NCBI GenBank assembly: GCA_041741095.1
Contig: JBGSKQ010000143.1
Location: forward strand, 143,960-207,959
Direction of reading: 5' to 3'
Length of the DNA: 64,000 bases
Source: UBA6168 sp041741095
GTDB lineage: Bacteria; Bacteroidota; Bacteroidia; Chitinophagales; Saprospiraceae
Made by a program: the position numbers and the translations under genes. This document shows positions 51,236 to 59,682 of this stretch, one piece after another. The stretch's first letter is position 1, and each line of letters begins with the position of its first letter. The notes under the pieces are model-generated. The model was not told the origin of the DNA, ran no database searches, and saw only the letters and a list, made by a program, of their open reading frames with translations.

Positions 51236-51325
51236 TATTGAGTCATTTGTCATTTTGTCATTTGTCATTTTGTCATTGGCTAAAATATTGACAATCGGCT
51301 ATGTAAATGACAAAGGCTGTGTGAA
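51236..51325. repeat. TTTGTCATT word repeat after the 472-residue gene
   Basis: Four to five TCATTTTGTCATTTGTCATT units start just after the stop codon at 51229 and face AAATGACAAAGG about 60 nt later. Same vocabulary as 2184-2345. Confidence 0.7.
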
Positions 51326-51357
51326 TAAAATACTCTCAAAACATTAGCAATGGCAAT

Positions 51358-51410
51358 TTGAGGTGCAGCCGAAATTTCGAATTGGCTTCGGGATTTCGGC
51401 TGCGCCTCAA
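51358..51410. terminator. Hairpin between convergent genes
   Basis: TTGAGGTGCAGCCGAAAT (51358-51375) and ATTTCGGCTGCGCCTCAA (51393-51410) pair at 17 of 18 positions with a 17-nt loop. It lies between the stops at 51229 and 51424, a position for a two-way terminator, but has no T tract. Confidence 0.65.
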
Positions 51411-51423
51411 CCTGCTATCGATC

Positions 51424-52935
51424 TCACCCTTTCTTTTTCGCCATATCCTTGTCCAAAATAGTCTGGATTTGGTCAACGTGCAGGTTTTTGGCGATGATGT
51501 TCCTGTCCTTGTCCAAGACATAAACCTCCGGTGTATTGTCGAGGTAATATTTGGCGTAAATGCTCTTATTCGTTGCGTCAAAAACATTTACCCAGGGCAT
51601 ATTGTATTTTTTCACCGTATTGCGGTACTTGGCGTCTTCGGTATTGATGGCGATGCCATATACGTCCACCCCTTGCTTTTTCAAATTCGGGTACATATTC
51701 ACCAATTGTGGCGTCTGCTCCGCACAGTGCTCACAATCGGGGTTCCACATATACACCACAATATAGGGGTCAGTCATTTCATAAATGGAGTGCATTTTTC
51801 CATCAATACCCATTGCATTTACGTCGGGGCCTTTTTTGCCAACAAGGCTGGCCGCCATTTCGTAAGCCCGCAATTGGAGTCCGTGTGTTTCCACAGAGTC
51901 TGCCCAAAACGCTTTATCATAAGTGAAATACCGCTGGATCATATTCACCCAAACCGCCTGCGGATCCATCAATGTGGACTTGTTCGGATCGTAGTTCAGC
52001 ACGATCCAGTTGGCGAAGTATTTAAAATACTCGGGATAGCTTTGAACCTTGTCCACCAGTTTGAATGAGGATGCGACGATAGAGTCAGAAACCTGCGGCG
52101 TTAGTTCGTTGACATAGCGTTTCAGTTTATTGGAAATGACGGGGGTATAGAGCAGGCGCTCATCGGAAAAGTCCACGCCGTCCCAGAAATAATTGCGGTA
52201 CCAATAGACGACTTTGGCCGTATCCCTGGTGCCGTCGGCTTTGTTCACTTCGCCAAGTTCAGGGTTTTGGCCTGCCATTTTAAACTTGGTATAAAGCAAG
52301 TTGGGGTTTTTGTCAAAAATATCCCGCAGATAAGTTGTGCGATCTGCGGTCAATTTATCCTGCTCCGCCTTGGCCTGCTGGTATTCTGGCGAGCCAGGCT
52401 TGGCGCTTTTGATTTTCACCTCCGTCTGCTGCAAGGCCGGGCGTTGGGCTTCTTCCCATACTATCACCTGATAGAGCAGTTTATTGTCCTCGCTGCCTTC
52501 CACTTGCATGGATTCTACCAAGCTGCCCATTTTCGTTTTGAGGGCAAAGGTCTGATCGAGATCCACCAGCATTTGAATGTTCTCGTTATTAGGCAACACG
52601 GCGAACAACATGCCGGGGAAATAAGGCTCCGAGCGCTTGAAACGGATTTCGCCCGTTGGGCTGATGCGTGCCGAGTCTGCCAGGTAATTCTGGTCGGTGA
52701 AAACGCCAATGAGCTTGGCCGTGCCGCCGCCTGTATAGCCTTCTATTTGGATAGTAATATCAGGAGCCTCGGCCTTCGCCTTGTAATCCATTGCTTTGAT
52801 GTTGGAAAGGCTAAATTCAAAGGCATTTTGGTTAACCGGTACGCCCGAATTATTGGGAGTTGGATTGGTCGAACTGTTTTCATTTTTACAGGCAAACAGT
52901 AAAAGGCTAAGGGAAAATAAAACGATGTGTCGCAT
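51424..52935 (-). CDS. Thioredoxin-fold lipoprotein (DUF5106/TlpA-like)
   Basis: Periplasm-facing lipoprotein of 503 residues with signal LFSLSLLLFAC. A beta-rich N-terminal domain (about 35-150) is followed by a helical middle region and a C-terminal thioredoxin fold with the redox motif WNPDCEHCAEQTP (Cys401, Cys404), then VDVYGIAINTED and a cis-Pro-type NTPEVYVLDKD. TlpA-like proteins of this kind reduce disulfides, often in cytochrome c assembly or oxidative protection. It is a single gene here; the c-type cytochromes in the window are possible clients (inference). Confidence 0.9.
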   Translation of the reverse strand: MRHIVLFSLSLLLFACKNENSSTNPTPNNSGVPVNQNAFEFSLSNIKAMDYKAKAEAPDITIQIEGYTGGGTAKLIGVFTDQNYLADSARISPTGEIRFKRSEPYFPGMLFAVLPNNENIQMLVDLDQTFALKTKMGSLVESMQVEGSEDNKLLYQVIVWEEAQRPALQQTEVKIKSAKPGSPEYQQAKAEQDKLTADRTTYLRDIFDKNPNLLYTKFKMAGQNPELGEVNKADGTRDTAKVVYWYRNYFWDGVDFSDERLLYTPVISNKLKRYVNELTPQVSDSIVASSFKLVDKVQSYPEYFKYFANWIVLNYDPNKSTLMDPQAVWVNMIQRYFTYDKAFWADSVETHGLQLRAYEMAASLVGKKGPDVNAMGIDGKMHSIYEMTDPYIVVYMWNPDCEHCAEQTPQLVNMYPNLKKQGVDVYGIAINTEDAKYRNTVKKYNMPWVNVFDATNKSIYAKYYLDNTPEVYVLDKDRNIIAKNLHVDQIQTILDKDMAKKKG

Positions 52936-53120
52936 GAGATTCGATTTTTGGCTGCGAAAGTAAAAGAAATGAAAGTATTATGAAAAATAACAAAGCCTAC
53001 TTACCATAAGGGCAGGCAGGCTTTTGATGCCAAATTTTTTGCCAAACGCATTAGAAATATTGTGTTTGTGTGTTTTAGTGTTTGCGTGTTTCGGCGCTGT
53101 CGGCTTTTTTCGATTGAAAA

Positions 53121-53170
53121 GCTCATCCTCTCATTTCTCTCATCCTCTCATTTCTCTCATTTCTCTCTTC
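53121..53170. repeat. CTCTCATTTCTCTCATC pyrimidine word array
   Basis: Alternating CTCATCCTCTCATTTCTCT words just downstream of the small GMC subunit gene. 53126-53149 is the exact reverse complement of part of 16903-16927. A looser GTGTTTGTGTGTTTTAGTGT tract lies at about 53060-53090. Confidence 0.7.
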
Positions 53171-53173
53171 CCC

Positions 53174-53803
53174 TCAGCTATCCTGAAAACCAAACTGAGC
53201 CAGCACGTCGGCAGGCGGGCCTTCCCATGTCGTCACGGGGCTGTTGCCTTTGTATTCTATGTCTTGGATGCCTATTTCGCTGGTGAAAAAGCCCGTGGCC
53301 GTCAAATCCCGCATCCGGTTGAAAAAAGCCACGCCCTGCTCCATGCCGGGTTTCACTTTGTTCGGGTAGGCGATGTCGTCCACCATTTCCAGTTGCTGCG
53401 TTTGGCTGCAGTCCACAAACGCTTTTTCAAAACGGTTCATGCTCTCCAGGTCCAACCAACGCAGGCCACCCCGCATGGGCACTTGGTGATGGGGTATGTC
53501 TTTTACGATAAATTCAATAAAATCAGGCACTCCCGCTTCCGTGGCGCTGCCGGATTTTTCATCTTTTGGAATAATGATGTCTGCCAAAACGGCAATCGTG
53601 GCCATTTCATGCTCATTGAAAAACTGTTCGCCTAGCAGTCGTTTGTCCCGTTCTATTTCGTGGGCTTCCCGGCCCGCCTCCAGCACTTCGAAGGCTGGTT
53701 CGGCAGCAGTTGTATCTTGCTTGTCCGGCTGGCAGGATTCCCATAAAACACTGGTGGTGATGGAGCCTACGCCGAGGAATTGGATATATTTTCTACGGTT
53801 CAT
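53174..53803 (-). CDS. Gluconate 2-dehydrogenase subunit 3-family protein
   Basis: Exported small subunit of 209 residues. The N-terminus MNRRKYIQFLGVGSITTSVL resembles a Tat signal with RRK instead of two full arginine contexts, followed by WESC, a possible lipidation site. The subunit 3 domain has FFNEHEMATIAVLADIIIPKD, GVPDFIEFIVKDIPHHQ and GLRWLDLESMNRFEKAF. Members assist folding, export and activity of the partner GMC oxidoreductase, encoded 23 nt upstream on the same strand. Confidence 0.9.
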   Translation of the reverse strand: MNRRKYIQFLGVGSITTSVLWESCQPDKQDTTAAEPAFEVLEAGREAHEIERDKRLLGEQFFNEHEMATIAVLADIIIPKDEKSGSATEAGVPDFIEFIVKDIPHHQVPMRGGLRWLDLESMNRFEKAFVDCSQTQQLEMVDDIAYPNKVKPGMEQGVAFFNRMRDLTATGFFTSEIGIQDIEYKGNSPVTTWEGPPADVLAQFGFQDS

Positions 53804-53826
53804 TTTTCGTGATTGATAAGTAGCGA

Positions 53827-55575
53827 TTAAATGTTAAACTGCTTTTTTTGCTCAACAATATACTCCGCCGTGCGCATGGAAAGGGCGAGGATCGTCCAGG
53901 TGCAATTCTTGTCGCCCTGCTGCACGATAGGGCCTCCGTCAGTGACAAAAAGGTTTTTTACGTCGTGCGACTGGCACCATTTGTTCAGCACAGACCGCTT
54001 TGGGTCGTCGCCCATTCGGGTCGTACCCACCTCGTGGATGATGCGGCCGGGAGCTTCCAGGCCCCAATTGGTTTCCGGCCCTTGAATGCCCCAGGTAATT
54101 TCAGCGCCCATGTTGTGCATGACTTCCTGAAAAGTTTCCTGCATGTGCTTGGCCTGCTTGATTTCGTCGTCGTGCCATTTATAGTGAAAACGCAGCACGG
54201 GGATGCCCCATTGGTCCACAGTGTTGGGGTCAATTTCACATAAATTGGTCTCCCTGGCCAAGCCCGTACCACGACCAGCCATGCCCACGCTGGCCCCAAA
54301 AAAGCGGCGGTAGTCGTCTTTTAGCGAAGCGCCATAGCCGCCAGCCTCCTTCGTCGAGCCATCACGGGTTGGGTATTTTCCGTTCAAGCCCTGCATCCCA
54401 AAACCAAATCCGTAGGCTGGCATTCCCATGCCGCCCCAATATTCGATGTGGTAGCCACGGGGGAAGTCAAGTCCTGCTTTTTTATTGTCCAGCCACCAGG
54501 GCGAGTAAATGTGCATACCGCCCACGCCGTCTTCGTTGTAGCGCTTCCTGTCCATCAGGGCGGGCAAGATGCCACCAAGGGCCTTTCCAGTTGAGTCGTG
54601 GAGGTATTTTCCTACCATCCCGCTGCTGTTGCCGATGCCGTTGGGGTGCTGGTTGGATTTGGAATTGAGCATGATCCGGGCCGTACTGCAAGCACTGGCG
54701 GCAAGGATGACCGTTTTGCCGGATACTTGATATTCCTGCCCGTCTTCTTTGTTGACAAATGAAACGCCCGTTGCCAAACCTTCGTCGTTGGTCAGCACTT
54801 CCCGCACCATCGCATTGCAGATCAGCTCGAAATTATTGTTCTTTTGGGCGGGGATGACGAGGCAGGAAGACGATGAAAAATCGCCGTAAATGCGGCAAGC
54901 ACGGCCACATTGGGCGCAATAAAAGCAAGGCTTGCGGTCGTTGTTGCCAGGCAGTGCGGCGGTCAGGATGGACAAGCGGCTGGGTATCACTGGCACGCCC
55001 ATTTTTGTCGCTGCTTTTTTGATGAAATGCTCGTGCAAACGAGGCTTCGGCGCAGGCAGAAAAATACCGTCAGGGTCGTTTTCCAGGCCTTCTTTTGAGC
55101 CAAAGACGCCCAGCAACTGGTCAATTTTATCGTAATAAGGTTTTACATCTTCATAAGAAATCGGCCAGTCGTCGCCCTCGCCGTCGTGGCTTTTGCCTTT
55201 GAAATCCTTTGGGCCAAAACGCAGGGAAATGCGCCCCCAATGGTTCGTGCGCCCGCCGAGCATGTGGCTGCGGAACCAGTCGAACTCAGTGCCGTCCTTC
55301 GTGGTATAAGGCTCTCCGTCAATTTCCCAGCCGCCAAAGGCTGCATCGAAATCGCCGAATGGCCGGGTGCTGCCAGCTCCCCTGCGGGGAGATTGCCAGG
55401 GCCAAAACAACTGCTGCGAATGCTTGGCTGGATCGTAAAACGGGCCAGCTTCCAGCATCAGCACCTTCAGCCCGGCATTGGCCAAAGTGTAGCCCGCCAT
55501 GCCGCCACCTGCCCCGGAGCCTACCACGATAGCGTCGTACATCGTGGGATTCTTTTTTATTTGAAAATTGCTCAT
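53827..55575 (-). CDS. GMC-family FAD-dependent oxidoreductase (large subunit)
   Basis: Sugar or alcohol dehydrogenase of 582 residues. FAD-binding YDAIVVGSGAGGGMAGYTLA, the HMLGGRTNHWGR block, the Cys-rich FYCAQCGRACRIYGDFSS, and the C-terminal NLFVTDGGPIVQQGDKNCTW with EVGTTRMGDD fit the membrane-bound gluconate/fructose dehydrogenase-like subgroup. It probably functions in the periplasm, exported together with the Tat-like small subunit. The usual cytochrome c subunit is not in the operon; the dihaem cytochrome at 57542-58492 is a candidate electron acceptor. Substrate unknown. Confidence 0.92.
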   Translation of the reverse strand: MSNFQIKKNPTMYDAIVVGSGAGGGMAGYTLANAGLKVLMLEAGPFYDPAKHSQQLFWPWQSPRRGAGSTRPFGDFDAAFGGWEIDGEPYTTKDGTEFDWFRSHMLGGRTNHWGRISLRFGPKDFKGKSHDGEGDDWPISYEDVKPYYDKIDQLLGVFGSKEGLENDPDGIFLPAPKPRLHEHFIKKAATKMGVPVIPSRLSILTAALPGNNDRKPCFYCAQCGRACRIYGDFSSSSCLVIPAQKNNNFELICNAMVREVLTNDEGLATGVSFVNKEDGQEYQVSGKTVILAASACSTARIMLNSKSNQHPNGIGNSSGMVGKYLHDSTGKALGGILPALMDRKRYNEDGVGGMHIYSPWWLDNKKAGLDFPRGYHIEYWGGMGMPAYGFGFGMQGLNGKYPTRDGSTKEAGGYGASLKDDYRRFFGASVGMAGRGTGLARETNLCEIDPNTVDQWGIPVLRFHYKWHDDEIKQAKHMQETFQEVMHNMGAEITWGIQGPETNWGLEAPGRIIHEVGTTRMGDDPKRSVLNKWCQSHDVKNLFVTDGGPIVQQGDKNCTWTILALSMRTAEYIVEQKKQFNI

Positions 55576-55821
55576 TGTAAATCTTGCTTACTGCCTTTTG
55601 TTCCGGCCATATCTGGGTTGGGTTGATAAAAAGTTGATGGGGGTTGATAGGCACAAAACCAGTTCAGCGTTTTAGGTAAATGAAAATCAGCTAGGCGGGA
55701 AAGGTAGGGCGAAAATCTCATTTCAAAAAAATTTCAAGCTTTTAGAAGCTGTTTTTGCATCAAGTCCCAAATCGCAAACAAGCGTTTAAGCTTTTATCTT
55801 CGCCCCTTCAAACATTGAAAC

Positions 55822-56679
55822 ATGAGATATTTTATCATTCCATTGCTTTTTTGTCTGCCCTTGGCCTGTAACGACATCAGTACTGCCCAATCTAACCGGG
55901 CCGAAGTGCCCCATACCCCACCTGTTGCCGAAGCTGCCCCGCCACTCGCTGAGGATCTTCCAAGCGTGGATACTGTGGAAATTGCCGAGCCGGTGGAACC
56001 GCCGCAATCCGAATTTTCCATCGAATATCTCATGGGCAAATTTGACCCTGCCAAGCATCCTGACTTCGTGGTAGTGGACAAAAAATATGCGGACGGCGAA
56101 GGCTACTATTTGAGAAATGACACTTACGATAGTTTTCAAAAAATGTGGGAAGCCGCCCAGGCTGATGGTATCACCCTGACCATTGTCTCCGCCACCCGCA
56201 ATTTTTACCGCCAAAAACAAATCTGGGAAGCCAAGTGGACCGGCCAGCGGAAAATCGAAAACGGCACCAACGCCGCCCAGAAATACAAGGACGCCAAAAC
56301 CCGTGCACTGAAAATACTCGAATATAGCTCCATGCCCGGCACCAGCCGCCACCATTGGGGCACCGATATTGACCTCAACGACCTGGACAACTACACTTTT
56401 GAGCAAGGCCCCGGCAAAAAGGTGTATGACTGGATGCAAAAACATGCCGCCGAGTATGGTTTCTGCCAGCCTTACACCACTAAAGGAAAAGACCGCCCCA
56501 ACGGCTACAACGAGGAAAAATGGCATTGGTCCTACATTCCAGTTGCGCAACACCTGACCCAATTGGCCGCCCAACGGCTACAGGATGAAGCGATTGGAGG
56601 CTTTCAAGGTGCCGAGACAGCCAAGGACATTGGCATCGTTGAAAAATATGTGCTGGGTATTAACAAGGAGTGCCTTTGA
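55822..56679 (+). CDS. M15-family D-alanyl-D-alanine carboxypeptidase-like lipoprotein
   Basis: Peptidoglycan peptidase of 285 residues. Signal peptide with lipobox CLPLAC, a proline/alanine-rich linker, then the VanY-type domain: LTIVSATRNFYRQKQIW, zinc ligands in SRHHWGTDIDL (His and Asp) and the last ligand in EKWHWSYIP. It probably trims stem peptides or crosslinks near the outer membrane. Single gene, divergent from the GMC operon. ATGATGAAC-type words (56680-56697) follow the stop. Confidence 0.92.
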   Translation: MRYFIIPLLFCLPLACNDISTAQSNRAEVPHTPPVAEAAPPLAEDLPSVDTVEIAEPVEPPQSEFSIEYLMGKFDPAKHPDFVVVDKKYADGEGYYLRNDTYDSFQKMWEAAQADGITLTIVSATRNFYRQKQIWEAKWTGQRKIENGTNAAQKYKDAKTRALKILEYSSMPGTSRHHWGTDIDLNDLDNYTFEQGPGKKVYDWMQKHAAEYGFCQPYTTKGKDRPNGYNEEKWHWSYIPVAQHLTQLAAQRLQDEAIGGFQGAETAKDIGIVEKYVLGINKECL

Positions 56680-56817
56680 GTGAACGATAAATGATGCCTG
56701 CCTATCGGTTTTTTGTATGGCTGTGATTTGGAATTGGCCGAACATGGCCCCGCACTGAACATTCCCACCTGCCATGCTTTTTAGCCAAATCAATTGCCAT
56801 CTTTAACATTATCACTC

Positions 56818-57204
56818 ATGGAGCTCAAATACAATGAAGCCACCCCCCAGCGCACCGACGACCATTTGCTCGATGCGCCTATTGTACACATTGACCTGGA
56901 AGCTTATTTGGCACAAATCTAAGAGGAACCTTCTTGGCACGATAGCGACCGAAATGCCATCACGGTTTTTAAAACTGAGGGCATGTGCCTGGTGCTGACA
57001 GCCCTACACCAAGGTGCCAACATGGTCGAGAACACGGTGGACAACCTGATGAGCATCCATGTGCTGAGTGGTGAGCTAAGCGTACAGGCCGGCCCGCTTA
57101 TTTACCCTATGAAACAAGGCCATATCCTGGCGCTACATGCCGGCATCCCGCATACGATCAACGCCGTCACCAATGCAACCCTGCTGCTAACGATGGGGCG
57201 GTAA
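56818..57204 (+). pseudogene. Small cupin-domain gene interrupted by an in-frame stop codon
   Basis: A single continuous frame of 128 codons encodes a cupin-like protein, except for TAA at 56920-56922 (codon 35) in LAQI-stop-EEPSWHDSDR. On both sides the sequence is clearly coding: TPQRTDDHLLDAPIVHIDLE before, then AITVFKTEGMCLVLTALHQG and SIHVLSGELSVQAGPLIYPM, LHAGIPHTINAV after. One base change (AAA or AAG to TAA) explains it. A shorter product from ATG 56983 would lack the first strands. Nonsense mutation or sequencing error cannot be separated here. Confidence 0.8.
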
Positions 57205-57541
57205 TTCTTTTTTCCGAAAACATTGTGGCTTTAAAATTTTGGTGCTTTGACAAATATTGTAGAAAGCCACTTTTATGTTATGTGCTTATGTATTTATGTG
57301 TTTTGCAGCACCATGAAAACACATAAATACATAAGCACATAAACACTTTATTCCAAAGCAATTATCAAGCAATCAAAATTTTCACTCCGAACGCAGCTTT
57401 TCAAGGTTGGAATAGCTGCTTGCCCAGCCTTTGCTACATTTTTGAAAATCTCTGCGACAATTTTGATAACCCCTTCATTGGCCTTGCCGACACCTTTGCG
57501 TCATGCTTTTTTGAAATTTTTTCACCAAATAAAAACAAGCC
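57205..57541. other. Gene-free stretch before the dihaem cytochrome gene
   Basis: No open frame is supported. The only clear structure is the 27-bp perfect inverted repeat at 57278-57342. A CACCTTTG near 57495 resembles a -7 box but lacks the T of TA. Confidence 0.5.
57278..57342. repeat. Perfect 27-bp inverted repeat of TTATGTATTTATGTG words
   Basis: Left arm 57278-57304 begins TTATGTGCTTATG; right arm 57316-57342 is its exact complement, with an 11-nt loop. The arms themselves are made of near-repeats of TTATGTG. It is unusually long and perfect for a terminator. Confidence 0.85.
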
Positions 57542-58492
57542 ATGAAGCAATTTTTGAAAATCCTCGGCATCGTATTAGGCATTATCATTTTGGCCATTGC
57601 TGGCACCGCAGCATGGATCGGCCTAACGGACGTGCCCACCTACCCAGTACAAAACCTGGCTATCCAAGTTCCTACAGACAGCTTATCCCTGGCACATGGT
57701 GCCAAAATTGCCAAAACCTTGTGCGGCCACTGCCATTTGAATGAAGATGGCAATTTGGGCGGCAAACTTTTTTACCCCGAAAGCGAAGGTTTCGGGGAGT
57801 GGTGGTCGGGCAATCTCACCAAACACCCCGACGGACTTGGCCGCTACCAAGACGGCGAAATCGCCTACCTGCTGCGCACAGGCATCAAAAAAGACGGCAA
57901 GCTGGCCGGGCCGTTCATGCTTTTCCCCAATATGTCGGACGAAGACATGGCGGCCATCATCGCATTTTTGCGCTCCGATGCGCCGGAAGTACAAGCTGTC
58001 GAAACCAATCATAAAACGACCTACTCATTTTTATCAAAAGCCCTGATAAAACTGGGCGCTTTCAAGCCGCTTCCATACGAGGACAAAGTCCGCCCGACAC
58101 CTCTTGCCACCGATCTGGTGGCCTACGGGCGCTATTTGGCCACGGCCAGGTACGAGTGCGCCAGTTGCCATTCCGCCAGTTTTGAAACTTACAATGTGCT
58201 GGAACCTGAACAGTCGCCGGGCTATTTTGCTGGTGGAAATCCCATATCTGATCCTGAATTCAACTACGTGCCCTCCCGCAACATCACCCCACACTCCGAT
58301 CAGGGCATTGGCAAGTGGACGACGGAACAATTTCACAGGGCCATCAAAAGTGGCATACGCACCGACGGAACGGCATTGAGCATCGCCATGCCGAGGTTCG
58401 CCCTACTGGAAGAGGACGAGGTCAATGCTATCTGGGCTTATTTGCAGACAGTGCCGCCGATGGAAACGGCGGTGGCCAAAGCGAGCCATTAG
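57542..58492 (+). CDS. Membrane-anchored dihaem cytochrome c
   Basis: Electron-transfer protein of 316 residues. One N-terminal membrane helix (LGIVLGIIILAIAGTAAWIGL) anchors two cytochrome c domains with haem motifs CGHCH (Cys61-His65) and CASCH (Cys206-His210); each is followed by a plausible methionine ligand region (GPFMLFPNMSDEDM; ALSIAMPRFALLEEDE). Such proteins accept electrons from periplasmic dehydrogenases. The GMC oxidoreductase about 2 kb away lacks a cytochrome partner and is a candidate donor (inference). Confidence 0.92.
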   Translation: MKQFLKILGIVLGIIILAIAGTAAWIGLTDVPTYPVQNLAIQVPTDSLSLAHGAKIAKTLCGHCHLNEDGNLGGKLFYPESEGFGEWWSGNLTKHPDGLGRYQDGEIAYLLRTGIKKDGKLAGPFMLFPNMSDEDMAAIIAFLRSDAPEVQAVETNHKTTYSFLSKALIKLGAFKPLPYEDKVRPTPLATDLVAYGRYLATARYECASCHSASFETYNVLEPEQSPGYFAGGNPISDPEFNYVPSRNITPHSDQGIGKWTTEQFHRAIKSGIRTDGTALSIAMPRFALLEEDEVNAIWAYLQTVPPMETAVAKASH

Positions 58493-58556
58493 AGTTTGTT
58501 CCCACCAACAGAACACTGAGTATTTTCTACCGATTGACAAAGCAAAACTTACAAAA

Positions 58557-58871
58557 ATGGAACAGTTTGAAGCGCTGGAGATGGCATACCATCTCCCGGC
58601 AGGTCAGGATACGAATGTAATTTATAGCCTTTCCCTGGAGCTTGCAGCAAATGCCATTGGCCATGCCATTGAAGAAACGCTGGACGGCATTTACAAAAGG
58701 GATAAGAAAAGCAATACCTGCGTGTTGGCACAACAAGTTTGCAGCCTGGATGAGCTTATTTATAGGGAAATAAAAAACATTGGTGAAAAGCCGACTAAGC
58801 CAGTTTCGCTGGCAGCAAAGGCTCTCGCAACAGAAATTGAGTGCCATTTGCGGAAGTATTATTTCAATTGA
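58557..58871 (+). CDS. Small hypothetical protein (104 residues)
   Basis: Predicted helical, soluble protein from ATG 58557, 64 nt after the cytochrome stop; a longer frame to 58425 overlaps the cytochrome gene and is rejected. Segments such as VIYSLSLELAANAIGHAIEETL and LDELIYREIKNIG suggest amphipathic helices. I do not recognise the family. It could be co-transcribed with the cytochrome gene. Confidence 0.6.
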   Translation: MEQFEALEMAYHLPAGQDTNVIYSLSLELAANAIGHAIEETLDGIYKRDKKSNTCVLAQQVCSLDELIYREIKNIGEKPTKPVSLAAKALATEIECHLRKYYFN

Positions 58872-59004
58872 AATAATACCTGCATCGGTTTTTTTTTATA
58901 ATTGCCTTATAAAAATCAAGACAGCGGAATTGTTCAATTCATTGAAGGAATGAAAGCAAAGCATCCATCTTGTTTTTGCGCAAAAAATATATTGTTTATC
59001 AACC

Positions 59005-59553
59005 ATGCAGTACCAATATCCTCATACCATTGAAAACGGCCACGGCGAACGCATTACTTTTTTAAGATTGGTAAACGACCCGGCGGGTGACTGGCTGGAG
59101 GTTGAAAATGAAGTAAGCCCGAAAGCAGGCCCGCCAATGCACATCCATTTCAATCAAGAGGAAAGCCTGACGGTGGTCAGCGGAAAAATCGCTACCCAGA
59201 TCCTCGGTGAAGCACCCCAGTTTTATGGCCCCGGGGCAACCGCTACCTTCAAGGCTGGGGTTGCGCACAAATTTTGGAATGCGGGTGATGTGCCGCTCAT
59301 TTGCAAAGGCTATATCAAACCTGCTGACAACGTGGAGTATTTTCTCACCGAAATCTTCAAATCCACGGCCGCCAATGGTGGCCGACCTGGAGTATTTGAC
59401 GGGGCCTGGCTGATGAGCCGCTACCGCTCGGAATTTAACATGGTGGAAATCCCCTGGTTTGTCAAAAAAGTGATTTTCCCTATCGCTCTGTTTTTTGGAA
59501 ATTTGATGGGGAAACAGCGGAAATTCCAAGGGGCGCCACCTGCTGTGCGGTGA
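59005..59553 (+). CDS. Cupin-domain protein
   Basis: Single-domain cupin of 182 residues. Motif 1 is GPPMHIHFNQEESLTVVSGKI with two histidines and a glutamate, motif 2 is AGVAHKFWNAGD; together they form a likely metal site. A hydrophobic C-terminal segment (KVIFPIALFFGNLMG) may touch the membrane. Enzymatic or binding role unknown. It is not closely similar to the broken cupin gene at 56818. Convergent with the TVP38 gene, a word-type inverted repeat lies between. Confidence 0.85.
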   Translation: MQYQYPHTIENGHGERITFLRLVNDPAGDWLEVENEVSPKAGPPMHIHFNQEESLTVVSGKIATQILGEAPQFYGPGATATFKAGVAHKFWNAGDVPLICKGYIKPADNVEYFLTEIFKSTAANGGRPGVFDGAWLMSRYRSEFNMVEIPWFVKKVIFPIALFFGNLMGKQRKFQGAPPAVR

Positions 59554-59568
59554 GATATTTAACTCAAG

Positions 59569-59672
59569 TTGCGGATAATGGTATTTGGTTGATAAAAAAT
59601 TGATGAGGTTGATGATGGTTGATATAAACCCTTATAAACCTTTAAAACCTGCTATCAACCACTTCCGCAACC
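59569..59672. repeat. Imperfect inverted repeat with GGTTGAT words between convergent genes
   Basis: Outer arms AGTTGCGGA (about 59569) and TCCGCAACC (about 59664) enclose TGGTTGATAAAAAATTGATG and further GTTGAT words facing CTATCAACC. It lies between stops at 59553 and 59683 and shares words with 36953-37048. Confidence 0.65.
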
Positions 59673-59682
59673 TGGGTTATTG

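Noticed and set aside
55786..56574. Minus-strand frame opposite the M15 peptidase
   Set aside because: The plus-strand gene carries the lipobox and zinc ligands; the other frame is a shadow.
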